NCBI RefSeq assembly: GCF_016316925.1 | Contig: NZ_JAEEGB010000001.1 | Coordinates: forward strand, 74,872-138,871 | Direction of reading: 5' to 3' | From: Clostridium aciditolerans | Lineage (GTDB): Bacteria > Bacillota > Clostridia > Clostridiales > Clostridiaceae | DNA length: 64,000 nt | Shown: piece by piece, positions 27,243 through 36,196 of the stretch | How the letters are laid out: every line of letters begins with the position of its first letter | Position numbering within the stretch: the first letter of the stretch is position 1 | Notes under the pieces: generated by a model | The model's database searches: none | What the model saw: only the letters and a program-made list of their open reading frames with translations | What the model was told of the DNA's origin: nothing | Made by a program: the position numbers and the translations under genes

Positions 27243-27962
27243 CTACACCTCACTTAAATCCTTTAATTCTTTAGATGAGTAATTTTCTATAAATTCGAAT
27301 ATCACTACTGTTAAAATACCTTCAATTATAGCAAGAGGTATTTGAGTTATTGCAAATATAGAGAAAAACTTTATGAAGGATATTAAAACTCCTCCGGTCT
27401 TAGCAGGAAAAGCTAAGGCTAACTGTACAGATGTAGTTAAATATGTTGCTAAATCTCCAAACATTGCCGCTAAAAATACAGCCATTTTTTTATTTTTCCC
27501 TTTAACAACTTTAAAAATTAAGTAAGATACTATTGGCCCTACAATTCCCATTGAGAACACATTTGCTCCTAAAGTTGTTATTCCTCCATGTGCTAAAAGC
27601 AGAGCCTGAAATATAAGAACCAAAAGCCCTATAACTGACATTACAAAAGGTCCGAACAATATTGCTCCAAGACCTGTTCCTGTAGGATGTGAACAACTTC
27701 CTGTAACAGATGGTATCTTCATGGCTGATAGTATAAAAGCGTAAGCAGCTACAAGGCCTAGAAGCATCTTTATATCCTTGTTTTTGGCGGTTTTCTTTTT
27801 TATATGCTTTAATCCCATAATAATAAAAGGTACAGATAAAACAAAATATACACCACACCATAAAGGTGGTAAAAATCCTTCTGATATATGCATTGCATAT
27901 ACACTAGTAGTTAAGCTTATAATTAATGCTAGGGTCATAAGTATCGTATATTTTTTCTTCAT
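27243..27962 (-). CDS. cbiM: Cobalt ECF transporter S component CbiM
   Basis: A 239-residue membrane protein with a cleavable signal peptide followed by MHISEGFLP. The new N-terminus Met-His is the cobalt-chelating start known for CbiM. GSCSHPTGTGLGAILFGP and LLAHGGITTLGANVFSMG are diagnostic. About six hydrophobic segments remain. It lies between cobD and cbiN, with RBS GGGGGAATATAA-ATG. Confidence 0.93.
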   Translation of the reverse strand: MKKKYTILMTLALIISLTTSVYAMHISEGFLPPLWCGVYFVLSVPFIIMGLKHIKKKTAKNKDIKMLLGLVAAYAFILSAMKIPSVTGSCSHPTGTGLGAILFGPFVMSVIGLLVLIFQALLLAHGGITTLGANVFSMGIVGPIVSYLIFKVVKGKNKKMAVFLAAMFGDLATYLTTSVQLALAFPAKTGGVLISFIKFFSIFAITQIPLAIIEGILTVVIFEFIENYSSKELKDLSEV

Positions 27963-27992
27963 TTATATTCCCCCATATTTTTGATAATTAAT

Positions 27993-29099
27993 TTAAATTT
28001 TTAATGATCTTAAGGTTTTTATAAGCAGTTCATTACATACTCTATCTTTTATAGCAAACCTTACATAATCTTTGTCCAATCCCATGAAGTTATCACATTT
28101 TCTTATAACGACTCCTTTGTCTAAGCATAGATTATATAAACTATTACAATCTAATTCTTGAAGCTTACACAAAATAAAATTACTATATGTATTATATACT
28201 CTTTCAATAAAAGCCAGACTTTTCAGCTCTTCAGTGATGAATTCTCTTTCTACTTCAACCCACTCCAATGACTTTTCTATATATTCCTTGTCACTCAAAG
28301 AATATTTTGCTGCAATTTCAGCAAAGCAATTTACATTCCAGGGGTTTTGTTTACTTTCTATTTTTTTTATCATTTCCTTATCTGCTGATATTCCATATCC
28401 TAGCCTTATTCCAGGCATAGCATAAAATTTTGTTAAAGCCTTTATTATAAATATACAACTATAACTTTCCGCTTCTTTTAAAAAACTAAATCCTCTTTTT
28501 CCTGTGAATTCAATAAAAGCCTCATCAATAATAATTTTTTTATTATTCTTCTCACAATAATCCATAATTTTTTTAAATTTATTCCTATCTATTACTGAAC
28601 CATTGGGATTATTAGGATTTCCTATAACTAAAGCCTCTGTTTCCTTAAGCTTTAAATATATATCATCATAATCATACTCTAAATCCTTTGTTAAAAAGGA
28701 GTACTTTATATCACATCCCCATTTTAAAGCGCTTTTTTCATACTCTACAAATGATGGCACCGTCAAACATACACTTTTAAAGCAGCTTATTGACAAATCT
28801 ATAATCTCTGCTGCTCCGTTTCCTAGTACTATACTATCTTCATATAATTTTGAGTCTACCCTTTCTATATGAGTTAACTCATTTCCAAAATAATCTTTAC
28901 TAAATTTTATATAATCCACAATATAACCTTTCAGCTTCCTATATTGTATGTCTGGATATCTTTCCACAGAGTCCAAAGCTTCTTCTATATGATTTTTAAA
29001 GCTTTTTGGCACCCCAAGAGGGTTTATATTCGAGCTAAAATCAATTAATTTCTTGCCTTTGAACAAACCTTCTGTATAAACATCTCCTCCATGCTCCAA
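27993..29099 (-). CDS. cobD: Threonine-phosphate decarboxylase (CobD type)
   Basis: About 368 residues, a fold-type I PLP enzyme. The N-terminal EHGGDVY, FSSNINPLG, GNPNNPNGS, DEAFIEFTG, and the PLP-lysine region KALTKFYAMPGIRLGY match CobD. It makes aminopropanol phosphate for CbiB. A TTG at 29099 behind AGGAAG gives the expected MEHGG start; the GTG three codons earlier is too close. A histidinol-phosphate aminotransferase is less likely in this context. Confidence 0.9.
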   Translation of the reverse strand: MEHGGDVYTEGLFKGKKLIDFSSNINPLGVPKSFKNHIEEALDSVERYPDIQYRKLKGYIVDYIKFSKDYFGNELTHIERVDSKLYEDSIVLGNGAAEIIDLSISCFKSVCLTVPSFVEYEKSALKWGCDIKYSFLTKDLEYDYDDIYLKLKETEALVIGNPNNPNGSVIDRNKFKKIMDYCEKNNKKIIIDEAFIEFTGKRGFSFLKEAESYSCIFIIKALTKFYAMPGIRLGYGISADKEMIKKIESKQNPWNVNCFAEIAAKYSLSDKEYIEKSLEWVEVEREFITEELKSLAFIERVYNTYSNFILCKLQELDCNSLYNLCLDKGVVIRKCDNFMGLDKDYVRFAIKDRVCNELLIKTLRSLKI

Positions 29100-29130
29100 T
29101 GTAATCACTTCCTGTATACTTATTTTTATT

Positions 29131-30111
29131 TTACGAATTACAACCTAGTATCATTAAAATTCCTAGTATGTACATTACAACCATCAGTATTTCTGCAGCA
29201 TACATAAGTTTTATGCAGTCATTTATATGCTCAAAACTTAGTTCTAGCTTTTTATCCCCAATTGTTGGCTTGTATACAACTTCTCCGAAATAAATATTTG
29301 TACCTCCAAGTTGTATTCTCATAGCTCCTGCTGCAGCTCCTTCTGGATAAGCACAATTAGGACTTTTATGATTTTTTCTATCTCTTATCATTATTTTAAA
29401 ACTTTCAATTGGATTTCCCTTTACAATAAAGGCAACTATACAGATAAGTAACCCTGTAAGCCTTGCAGGTATAAGGTTAGCTACATCATCTACCTTTGCT
29501 GGAAAGAATCCAATGTGTTTATACTTTTCATTCATATATCCAAGCATTGAGTCCATTGTGTTAATAGCTTTATACATCATTGCTAATGGAGCTCCTCCAA
29601 TTATGGCATAAAATAACGGAGCAATTACTCCATCTGCTGCATTTTCTGCTACTGTCTCTACATCCGCTCTTATTATTTCTTTATCACCAAGACTCTTGGT
29701 ATCTCTTCCAACTATATATGAAAGTTTTATTCTGGCATCTTCTAAGTCATTGTTCTTTAATGCATAGTACACTTTTTTAGCTTCGCTGCTCAAACACTTA
29801 GCTGCAAGGGTAGTCCATATTATCATCACATTTAAAACATGATATAACCATAAAACATGTTTTGTTATGGCAAGTATAAAAAATGGAATGATAAAGCTTA
29901 TAAGTGCAACTACTACTACAATAAGACCTCCAAAAGCTTTAATGCCAGCGTCAGTTTTGCACAGCTTTCTTCCCTTTTTTTCTAAATAAGCTATGAGTTT
30001 GCCTATATAAATAATTGGATGCGGAAACCAATGAGGATCTCCAATTATCCAATCTATTAGTATGGCTAACAATATGTCTAAAACATTGGTCATAAGGAAA
30101 GATGTAATCAA
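29131..30111 (-). CDS. cbiB: Adenosylcobinamide-phosphate synthase
   Basis: A 326-residue membrane protein with LIDWIIGDPHWFPHPIIYIG at the N-terminus, AENAADGVIAPLFYA and NCAYPEGAAAGAMRIQLGG. About four or five hydrophobic segments are seen. It attaches the aminopropanol arm to adenosylcobyric acid. The start is TTG, seven bases after GAGGTG. It follows cbiP by 18 bases. Confidence 0.94.
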   Translation of the reverse strand: MITSFLMTNVLDILLAILIDWIIGDPHWFPHPIIYIGKLIAYLEKKGRKLCKTDAGIKAFGGLIVVVVALISFIIPFFILAITKHVLWLYHVLNVMIIWTTLAAKCLSSEAKKVYYALKNNDLEDARIKLSYIVGRDTKSLGDKEIIRADVETVAENAADGVIAPLFYAIIGGAPLAMMYKAINTMDSMLGYMNEKYKHIGFFPAKVDDVANLIPARLTGLLICIVAFIVKGNPIESFKIMIRDRKNHKSPNCAYPEGAAAGAMRIQLGGTNIYFGEVVYKPTIGDKKLELSFEHINDCIKLMYAAEILMVVMYILGILMILGCNS

Positions 30112-30129
30112 AATTTCTCACCTCAAAAA

Positions 30130-31647
30130 TTATTTATTTATTCCCATTACTTCGTAAATTTTATTAATATCCAAGCTTTCCCTAACAATGTCAGCAAGCT
30201 TATCTAACTCTTTTTCTCTAAGGCTTTCATAGGTGCTTGACTTTTTAACCTCTAATTCTTTTGATACCCTTATTTTATTTAAAATATATTCTCTAAAATC
30301 TACTCCATCAAAGATTCCATGTATATAAGTTCCCATAATATTTCCTTCTTCATTTATAGCCCCATCATTAAGCTCAACCTTTTCACCGTTTTTATCCATA
30401 ATTTTAAATAAAGGTTTTGCATTTTTACCATAATTGCATATTCCCATATGAATTTCATAGCCATAAATATTTAGTTTTCTATTTTCCTTTGACTCCTCAT
30501 TCTTATACACATTAAACTTTTCTATACTTTCAGCATTTACTCTTGTAGTTACTTTTTCTTCTTCAAACACAGTTTCTACATCTAGTACTCCCATACCTTC
30601 TGTCTCTTTTACATCTGTTTCTACACCATAAGGATCCTTTAGAACTTTTCCAAGTATTTGATAGCCACCACATATCCCAATAAGTAATCCAGTTTTACTA
30701 TAATCCTTTATAGCTTTTTCCAATCCACATGCTCTTAATTTAAGCAAATCTTCAATAGTATTCTTGCTTCCTGGAATAATAACAAGATCAGGATGTCCTA
30801 GTTCTTCTACGGAAGTTACAAATCTTACCGAAACATCTTCCTCACTTTTTAAAGCATCTAAGTCAGTAAAATTTGAAATGTGAGGCAACTTAATTACAGC
30901 AATATCAATATTACCTGTAATTTTAGTATTAAATTCTACTGCTCCATCTTCATCTTCTAATGCCAGGTTGAAATGCGGAACTACCCCCATACAGGTCACT
31001 TTTATAATATCTTCTAGCATAGTAAGGCCTGGTTTTAATATCTCCACATCTCCTCTAAATTTATTAATTATAGTACCTTTAACTCTAGCTCTTTCTTCTT
31101 CAGTAAATAAAAGCATTGTACCAGCAAGTGATGCAAAAACCCCACCCTTATCTATATCACCAGCTATAATTACAGGTGCATCAACTAGTTCCGCCATACC
31201 CATGTTTACTATGTCTCTGTCTCTTAAGTTTATTTCTGCAGGACTTCCTGCACCTTCCATTACTATTATATCAAATTTTTGTTCCATACTTTCAAAATGA
31301 TCTTTTAACATATCTCTAAATTCTAATTTCATATTATGATATTCCATAGCTGTGCTATTTCCATAAACCTTACCATTAACTATGATTTGGCACTTTTTAT
31401 CTGACGTAGGCTTCAAAAGTATAGGATTCATATATGCTTCTGGTTGAAGACCTGCAGCATATGCTTGGAGTACTTGAGCACGTCCCATTTCTTTGCCATC
31501 TAAAGTTATGTATGAATTTAACGACATATTTTGAGCTTTAAACGGGCAAACTGAATATCCATCCTGCTTAAAGATTCTGCATAACGCCGTCACTAGTATA
31601 CTTTTTCCTACAGAAGATCCAGTTCCTTGAATCATTATTTTTGCCAT
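30130..31647 (-). CDS. cbiP: Cobyric acid synthase
   Basis: A 505-residue glutamine amidotransferase and DTBS-like ATPase. The P-loop region is GTGSSVGKS at the N-terminus, followed by [24 protein letters not shown], a glutaminase Cys in [10 protein letters not shown], and GTYIHGIFD. It amidates the b, d, e and g side chains. It is the first structural gene behind the cobalamin riboswitch, with RBS AAGAGGGGG. Confidence 0.95.
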   Translation of the reverse strand: MAKIMIQGTGSSVGKSILVTALCRIFKQDGYSVCPFKAQNMSLNSYITLDGKEMGRAQVLQAYAAGLQPEAYMNPILLKPTSDKKCQIIVNGKVYGNSTAMEYHNMKLEFRDMLKDHFESMEQKFDIIVMEGAGSPAEINLRDRDIVNMGMAELVDAPVIIAGDIDKGGVFASLAGTMLLFTEEERARVKGTIINKFRGDVEILKPGLTMLEDIIKVTCMGVVPHFNLALEDEDGAVEFNTKITGNIDIAVIKLPHISNFTDLDALKSEEDVSVRFVTSVEELGHPDLVIIPGSKNTIEDLLKLRACGLEKAIKDYSKTGLLIGICGGYQILGKVLKDPYGVETDVKETEGMGVLDVETVFEEEKVTTRVNAESIEKFNVYKNEESKENRKLNIYGYEIHMGICNYGKNAKPLFKIMDKNGEKVELNDGAINEEGNIMGTYIHGIFDGVDFREYILNKIRVSKELEVKKSSTYESLREKELDKLADIVRESLDINKIYEVMGINK

Positions 31648-31755
31648 AAATATATATCCCCCTCTTGTATATATAAATTCCGCTTTATCAATTGTACATT
31701 AATTGCTAAATCATTTTTACATGAAATTACATATAAGCATTTTTTTCAAAAGTTT

Positions 31756-31784
31756 AAGCAGCAAACTTACAAAGTTTGCTGCTT
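31756..31784. terminator. Second hairpin in the cobalamin leader
   Basis: A 13-bp perfect stem (31756-31768 with 31772-31784) has an ACA loop. On the minus strand only a loose T/A run follows. It stands in tandem with the riboswitch terminator and could be a backup terminator or an mRNA 5' stabiliser for the long operon. Confidence 0.5.
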
Positions 31785-31791
31785 TTAACAT

Positions 31792-31814
31792 AAAAAAACC
31801 GGCTTAAGCCGGAA
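31792..31814 (-). terminator. Expression-platform terminator of the cobalamin riboswitch
   Basis: The palindrome CCGGCTTAAGCCGG (31799-31812) is followed on the minus strand by seven T residues. It lies about 50 bases after the B12 box and is the likely ligand-controlled attenuator of the 26-gene operon. Confidence 0.8.
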
Positions 31815-31859
31815 GTGATCATATTAAAAGTACTTTCCCTCCGAAAGCTTATACTACTC

Positions 31860-32020
31860 ACATCTAGGCAGGTCTCCTGGCTCATGAATCATTCTCGCCT
31901 TCACCTTCCTCTTATGAAGAGTGGCATGCTGAAGGTTCGTCATCAATTACAGTAGCGGGGGCTGCTGCGGACTTTAACCGCATTCCCTTTTCACCTTTTA
32001 AAAGGCACCTAAACTCGTAA
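31860..32020 (-). promoter_or_regulatory. Adenosylcobalamin riboswitch
   Basis: Read on the minus strand the leader shows GGTGCC, AAAAGGGAA, GGTTAAAGTCCGC, CCCCGCTACTGTAA, GCCACT and the B12 box AGCCAGGAGACCTGCC (31867-31882), all in the order of the cobalamin aptamer. It is followed by a strong terminator. Coenzyme B12 should switch the operon off, covering heme-precursor, corrin and cobalt-uptake genes together. Confidence 0.95.
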
Positions 32021-32038
32021 TATTTATTTTTCAATTTT

Positions 32039-32067
32039 AGTTTATTATAGCCCAACATATATGTCAA
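32039..32067 (-). promoter_or_regulatory. Promoter candidate of the cobalamin operon
   Basis: On the minus strand TTGACA (32062-32067) is followed after 17 bases by TAAACT (32039-32044). A perfect TATAAT overlaps it but is only 12 bases from TTGACA. The exact -10 is therefore ambiguous. It sits directly upstream of the riboswitch. Confidence 0.5.
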
Positions 32068-32139
32068 TAATATCTATTTGTAATATGTAGCCATAATAAC
32101 TTATAAAAATAACCTCAGCAATGTCTAATGCCTTTTTTC

Positions 32140-32865
32140 TCACTTTATGTTATTTTCTATTAAAAAACTATTATCATTAATTACAATATCATAATCATCA
32201 TCTCTTATAATACTATGATCCTCAGCAAACACTAACACTCTCTTAAAGATACCTTGTACATATTCAAAATCATGAGTAGAACAAATTATAGTTTTTCCAC
32301 TATTATTTAGTTTAATCATAAGCTCTCTCAAGAACTTTTTTCCCTTTGGATCAATTGCATTCATAGGTTCATCTAAAATTAAAACCTCTGGATTTAAAGC
32401 AAGTACAGCAGCTATAGCAACTCTCTTTTTCTCTCCACCACTTAAGTTATATGGCTCTCTATCTTTTAGATCTTCAATATCAAGAAGTCTCAAACAGTCA
32501 CAAACTCTTCTATCTACTTCCTTATCATCCATTCCCATTTGTCTTGGTCCAAAGGCTATTTCATCGTAAACATTTGAACAAAAAAGTTGTGCATCGGAAT
32601 TTTGAAATACAAATCCCACTTTTTTATGAAAAAGCTTACTAAAATTACTATTCTCCATTTTCTTCTTATCTATTTCTTCACTATTAAAATAATACTTTCC
32701 TTTTGTCGCAAATATTATTCCATTTAATAACTTCAAAAAAGTAGATTTTCCACTTCCATTTGGACCTATTAAAGCAATTGATTCTCCTTCTTTAATATCC
32801 ACGTTTATATTTTTTAACACTTCTGCATCTTTGTACTTAAAAATAATATCTTTAATTTGAATCAT
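32140..32865 (-). CDS. cbiO: Cobalt/ECF transporter ATPase (CbiO/EcfA type)
   Basis: A 241-residue ABC ATPase with Walker A GPNGSGKS, Q-loop FVFQNSDAQLFC, signature LSGGEKKRV and Walker B VLILDEPM. The SDAQLF region is typical of the ECF/CbiO group. The ATG at 32865 lies four bases after the stop of the EcfT gene; a longer frame from 32925 lacks support. It is outside the riboswitch operon, so its coupling to CbiMNQ is inferred from the missing cbiO there. Another vitamin substrate is possible. Confidence 0.8.
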   Translation of the reverse strand: MIQIKDIIFKYKDAEVLKNINVDIKEGESIALIGPNGSGKSTFLKLLNGIIFATKGKYYFNSEEIDKKKMENSNFSKLFHKKVGFVFQNSDAQLFCSNVYDEIAFGPRQMGMDDKEVDRRVCDCLRLLDIEDLKDREPYNLSGGEKKRVAIAAVLALNPEVLILDEPMNAIDPKGKKFLRELMIKLNNSGKTIICSTHDFEYVQGIFKRVLVFAEDHSIIRDDDYDIVINDNSFLIENNIK

Positions 32866-32869
32866 AATA

Positions 32870-33667
32870 TCACATCCTAGCAAAATAAAAATACAGCAAT
32901 ATAACAAGCATATTGACAGAACCATATATCAAGTCTTTAGTACCAACTTTTGAATTTGTATAAGATGAATATTCTCCTGTAAACCCCCTACATTCCATAG
33001 CTGAATACATTTCGTCACCCATTTCTTTTGACTTTAAAAAAAGATTACCCATTATTCTGGTTACAGATGAATATTTATTATCATTTTTTCCAATAGATCT
33101 TAACCTTAATGCATAAAACATTTCTAATGAGAATTCACCTAAAATGTATATATATTTTATAGTAATATCAAAAACTAATATAAATACATCTGGTATAAAG
33201 AAAAGCTTTAGTGCCTTTGTTATGTCGTGCCATTTAGTAGTATAAGATAGTATATTAACAATAACTATAGTACCAATTACCTTTGTAATTAATAAAATAC
33301 TATTTTTTACATTCCCCATTATTATTGAAGGTGTAAGCATTACTAACGTAAATAAGGGAACAACTAAACTTATAGATAAAACCTTTTTTATGTCTTCTAC
33401 ATCTAATAAACTTAAAATTAATAGAAAATATACATCTACTAAAAGTATATATGTAAGGTTTTTTGACATTGATAAAAATATTATATTTAAAACTGTAAAT
33501 AAAACCTTTACAACACTATTAATATTATATATAAAACCATTATTAATCTTAGAGCTTCTCTTTATTAAGGATAACACATGAAGTATAGAAAATATACTTT
33601 TATCTATAAACTTGTCCTCATCATTTTGTGGTACATAGTTATCTTTTTTAAAAAGCCATTCCTCCAT
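32870..33667 (-). CDS. ECF transporter T component (CbiQ/EcfT family)
   Basis: A 265-residue membrane protein with about five hydrophobic segments and the coupling-helix motifs LRLRSIGK and MECRGFTGEY, degenerate versions of the EcfT Ala-Arg-Gly boxes. It forms a two-gene unit with the CbiO-type ATPase. It is a second EcfT in addition to cbiQ, and no S component lies beside it. It may serve another S protein or be an alternative cobalt partner. The RBS is AGGTGTGATTT-ATG. Confidence 0.78.
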   Translation of the reverse strand: MEEWLFKKDNYVPQNDEDKFIDKSIFSILHVLSLIKRSSKINNGFIYNINSVVKVLFTVLNIIFLSMSKNLTYILLVDVYFLLILSLLDVEDIKKVLSISLVVPLFTLVMLTPSIIMGNVKNSILLITKVIGTIVIVNILSYTTKWHDITKALKLFFIPDVFILVFDITIKYIYILGEFSLEMFYALRLRSIGKNDNKYSSVTRIMGNLFLKSKEMGDEMYSAMECRGFTGEYSSYTNSKVGTKDLIYGSVNMLVILLYFYFARM

Positions 33668-34013
33668 AAATCACACCTGCACATTCTATGTATTTAAATA
33701 TAAGTAAAAAAATAATCTCACAAAAACATCACTATTATACCAATAATTTCTAAATAATTAAAATAAAAAATACTTTTCTGTTAAAAATATGTCATAATCA
33801 ATTACTTATTTTCACGGGTTCATATTTTTATTTAATACCTATGCATTGTCTGAAAATAGCATAAAACTCAAATCATTAATTTATAACAAAACATATTAAG
33901 CTTTTATTTAAGTATATCCTAAACTTAAATATTTTGAAAGGATTTTACATCATTTTGTAGAATATATGTAGAATATATAACAATATGAATTTTCACTTAA
34001 GAAGGAGGTTGAA
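33668..34013. other. Divergent intergenic region with an 11-bp tandem repeat
   Basis: The region separates the EcfT gene (minus) from the kinase gene (plus). Besides A/T-rich DNA, it holds a perfect tandem repeat of TGTAGAATATA at 33956-33966 and 33967-33977, about 40 bases before the kinase start. This could be an activator or repressor site. No gene or RNA motif was seen. Confidence 0.4.
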
Positions 34014-36014
34014 ATGTCTAACTCATATTATTCCTCTTTTATGAAAAACAATAGTATAAGTTATCCTAGTAATATGCTTGAAAATATTATAGAGAATATC
34101 CCTGTTGGTATTATGGTTTTAAACAGCAACTTTGATATCATTCTTTGGAATTCTGTTCAAGAATCTATAACTAGTATTCATCGTAAAGATATTATTGGAA
34201 AAAACTTTTTTAATGAGTTTTCCTATTTATTTAATCCTATAGCAAGTAGATTAAAGATTATTTTTTCTTCTAAGGAAACAATAGTTCTAAATCGATTTCC
34301 TTTCTATACTGATAATACAAACTTGCTGATTAAATATTTTAATATAAAAATTAATGTTATAAATAATGTAGATGGTTTTAATGGAGTGATGTTTTCAACA
34401 GAGGATTGTACAAAATTAGAAAATGTAGAAGATAAATTGTATGAGAATAAAGAAACAGTAAAAGCTATATTTGATTCTACTGCTGAAGGGATTTTAGTGC
34501 TAGATTCAACTGGAAAAGTAGTCAATTATAATAAATACATAAAAAACATCATGGAAATCTACGATAATCCTATAGATAAAAATGATATTCTTGAGTTTGT
34601 TATAAATAAAGTTAAAAACTCAGAAGATATAAAATATAAGATTAAACAAGTGTTTAACACTAAAAGAAAATTTTTCACTTTAATTGAACTAAAAGACGGA
34701 AGGATATTTGAAAGTCTTTCCAGTCCATTAATAAAAAACAATACACTAATCGGAAGGCTATACAGTTTTCGTGATGTAACAAAGCAAAAGCTAGATGAAA
34801 AATTATTAAGAGAAAGTGAAAACTACTATAGGAAGCTTATAGAGTTTCTTCCTGCAAGCATATTATTACATATAGATAACAAAATAGTTTTTGCAAATAA
34901 CGCTACTGCAAAAATGTTAGGTTTAGATTCTCCTACCGAACTTATAGGAAAAGAGATATTTGATTTTATTAGTAAGGATTTTCATGAGTTAACTAGAGAA
35001 AAAACTAATATCGTACAAGCTTATAAACAATTCACTCCTTTAATTGAAGAAGAATTCATAAAAAAAGATGGTTCTATTATAAATGTTCAGGTAGTCAGCG
35101 GTCTTTTCCCATACAAAGGAAACATAGCATCCCTTGTAGTTGCTCAAGATATAAGTCAAAATAAAAAAGCTGCAGAGTTACAGGAAAAATTTAAAGAAAA
35201 TACTAGACTGCTTCGAGAAGCTAGAGAATTTGATAAAATAAAAACTGAATTCTTTGCAAATATTTCACACGAGTTAAGAACTCCTTTAAATGTTATTTTA
35301 AGCGCCCTGCAAATATTGAATCCAGATAGTAATATAAGCCTCACAAAAGAAAAATCAGTAACATATCTAAATACAATGAAACAGAATTGTTTTAGATTAC
35401 TAAGACTTGTTAATAATCTAATTGATATAACAAAAATAGATTCTGGGTACTTCGAAATACACCTTTCTAATCATAACATTGTAAGTATAGTAGAAGATAT
35501 TACCTTATCAGTTGCTAAATATACCGAACATAAATCTATAACACTTATCTTTGACACTGATATAGAAGAGAAACTTATTGCATGTGACCCCGATAAAATA
35601 GAAAGAATTATTTTAAACCTCATATCCAATTCCGTAAAATTCACAGAACCAGGAGGAGAAATACTTGTAACAGTACATGATGCTGTAGATAATATAGTAA
35701 TTTCCGTAAGAGATACTGGTATTGGAATCCCTGAAAATAAGCTATCTATAATATTCGAAAGATTTAGACAGGTAGATAAATCACTAACAAGAAACCATGA
35801 AGGCAGCGGCATAGGTTTATCTTTAGTGAAGTCATTAGTTGAACTTCATGATGGCGAAATTTTCGTCAAGAGCACTTATGGACAAGGTACAGAATTTATA
35901 GTAAAGTTGCCTGCAATTCTTACAGAAGATGATGATATGAGCAGCAAAAATGTATATACCCCCAAAAATTATGTTGAAAGAATAAATATAGAGTTTTCTG
36001 ATATATATTCATAA
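34014..36014 (+). CDS. Orphan PAS-domain sensor histidine kinase
   Basis: A 666-residue cytoplasmic-looking kinase with no membrane segment. Three PAS-like domains (about 18-130, 145-255 and 268-385) are followed by HisKA with SHELRTP (His419) and HATPase_c with the N box NLISNSVKFT, DTGIGIP and GSGIGLSLVKSL. A polar tail follows. No response regulator is adjacent. In clostridia such orphan soluble kinases can phosphorylate Spo0A directly, but that role is inference. The RBS is AGAAGGAGG. Its signal is unknown. Confidence 0.9.
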   Translation: MSNSYYSSFMKNNSISYPSNMLENIIENIPVGIMVLNSNFDIILWNSVQESITSIHRKDIIGKNFFNEFSYLFNPIASRLKIIFSSKETIVLNRFPFYTDNTNLLIKYFNIKINVINNVDGFNGVMFSTEDCTKLENVEDKLYENKETVKAIFDSTAEGILVLDSTGKVVNYNKYIKNIMEIYDNPIDKNDILEFVINKVKNSEDIKYKIKQVFNTKRKFFTLIELKDGRIFESLSSPLIKNNTLIGRLYSFRDVTKQKLDEKLLRESENYYRKLIEFLPASILLHIDNKIVFANNATAKMLGLDSPTELIGKEIFDFISKDFHELTREKTNIVQAYKQFTPLIEEEFIKKDGSIINVQVVSGLFPYKGNIASLVVAQDISQNKKAAELQEKFKENTRLLREAREFDKIKTEFFANISHELRTPLNVILSALQILNPDSNISLTKEKSVTYLNTMKQNCFRLLRLVNNLIDITKIDSGYFEIHLSNHNIVSIVEDITLSVAKYTEHKSITLIFDTDIEEKLIACDPDKIERIILNLISNSVKFTEPGGEILVTVHDAVDNIVISVRDTGIGIPENKLSIIFERFRQVDKSLTRNHEGSGIGLSLVKSLVELHDGEIFVKSTYGQGTEFIVKLPAILTEDDDMSSKNVYTPKNYVERINIEFSDIYS

Positions 36015-36021
36015 AACTATT

Positions 36022-36067
36022 AGAATGTATATAGCTTTACTTTTATATGTTAAACTACATACATTCT
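36022..36067 (+). terminator. Probable terminator of the histidine kinase gene
   Basis: AGAATGTATATAG (36022-36034) pairs, with a small internal mismatch, with CTACATACATTCT (36055-36067). On the plus strand ACTTCTTGTTTTT follows. It overlaps the end of the small minus-strand gene. Confidence 0.5.
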
Positions 36068-36173
36068 ACTTCTTGTTTTTATTTCCAGAAGCCAAAAATA
36101 TGAATACCAATACCACCACTAAAGTTAACAGTATTGCAATTATGCTGCACATTATTATTAATAATTTTATCAT
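36066..36173 (-). CDS. Small membrane peptide (35 aa)
   Basis: The frame starts at ATG 36173 behind TTTGGAGATGATTTA, a good RBS at normal spacing. It encodes one hydrophobic helix of about 27 residues (residues 3-29) followed by the basic tail SGNKNKK. It begins 23 bases after the Nudix gene stop and may be co-transcribed. Its function is unknown. Composition and RBS support a real single-pass protein, but there is no homology evidence. Confidence 0.5.
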   Translation of the reverse strand: MIKLLIIMCSIIAILLTLVVVLVFIFLASGNKNKK

Positions 36174-36196
36174 TTAAATCATCTCCAAATAAAAGT

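Noticed and set aside
27511-27861. Minus-strand 116-codon frame within cbiM
   Set aside because: Alternate frame of cbiM with no RBS; cbiM itself is clearly coding.
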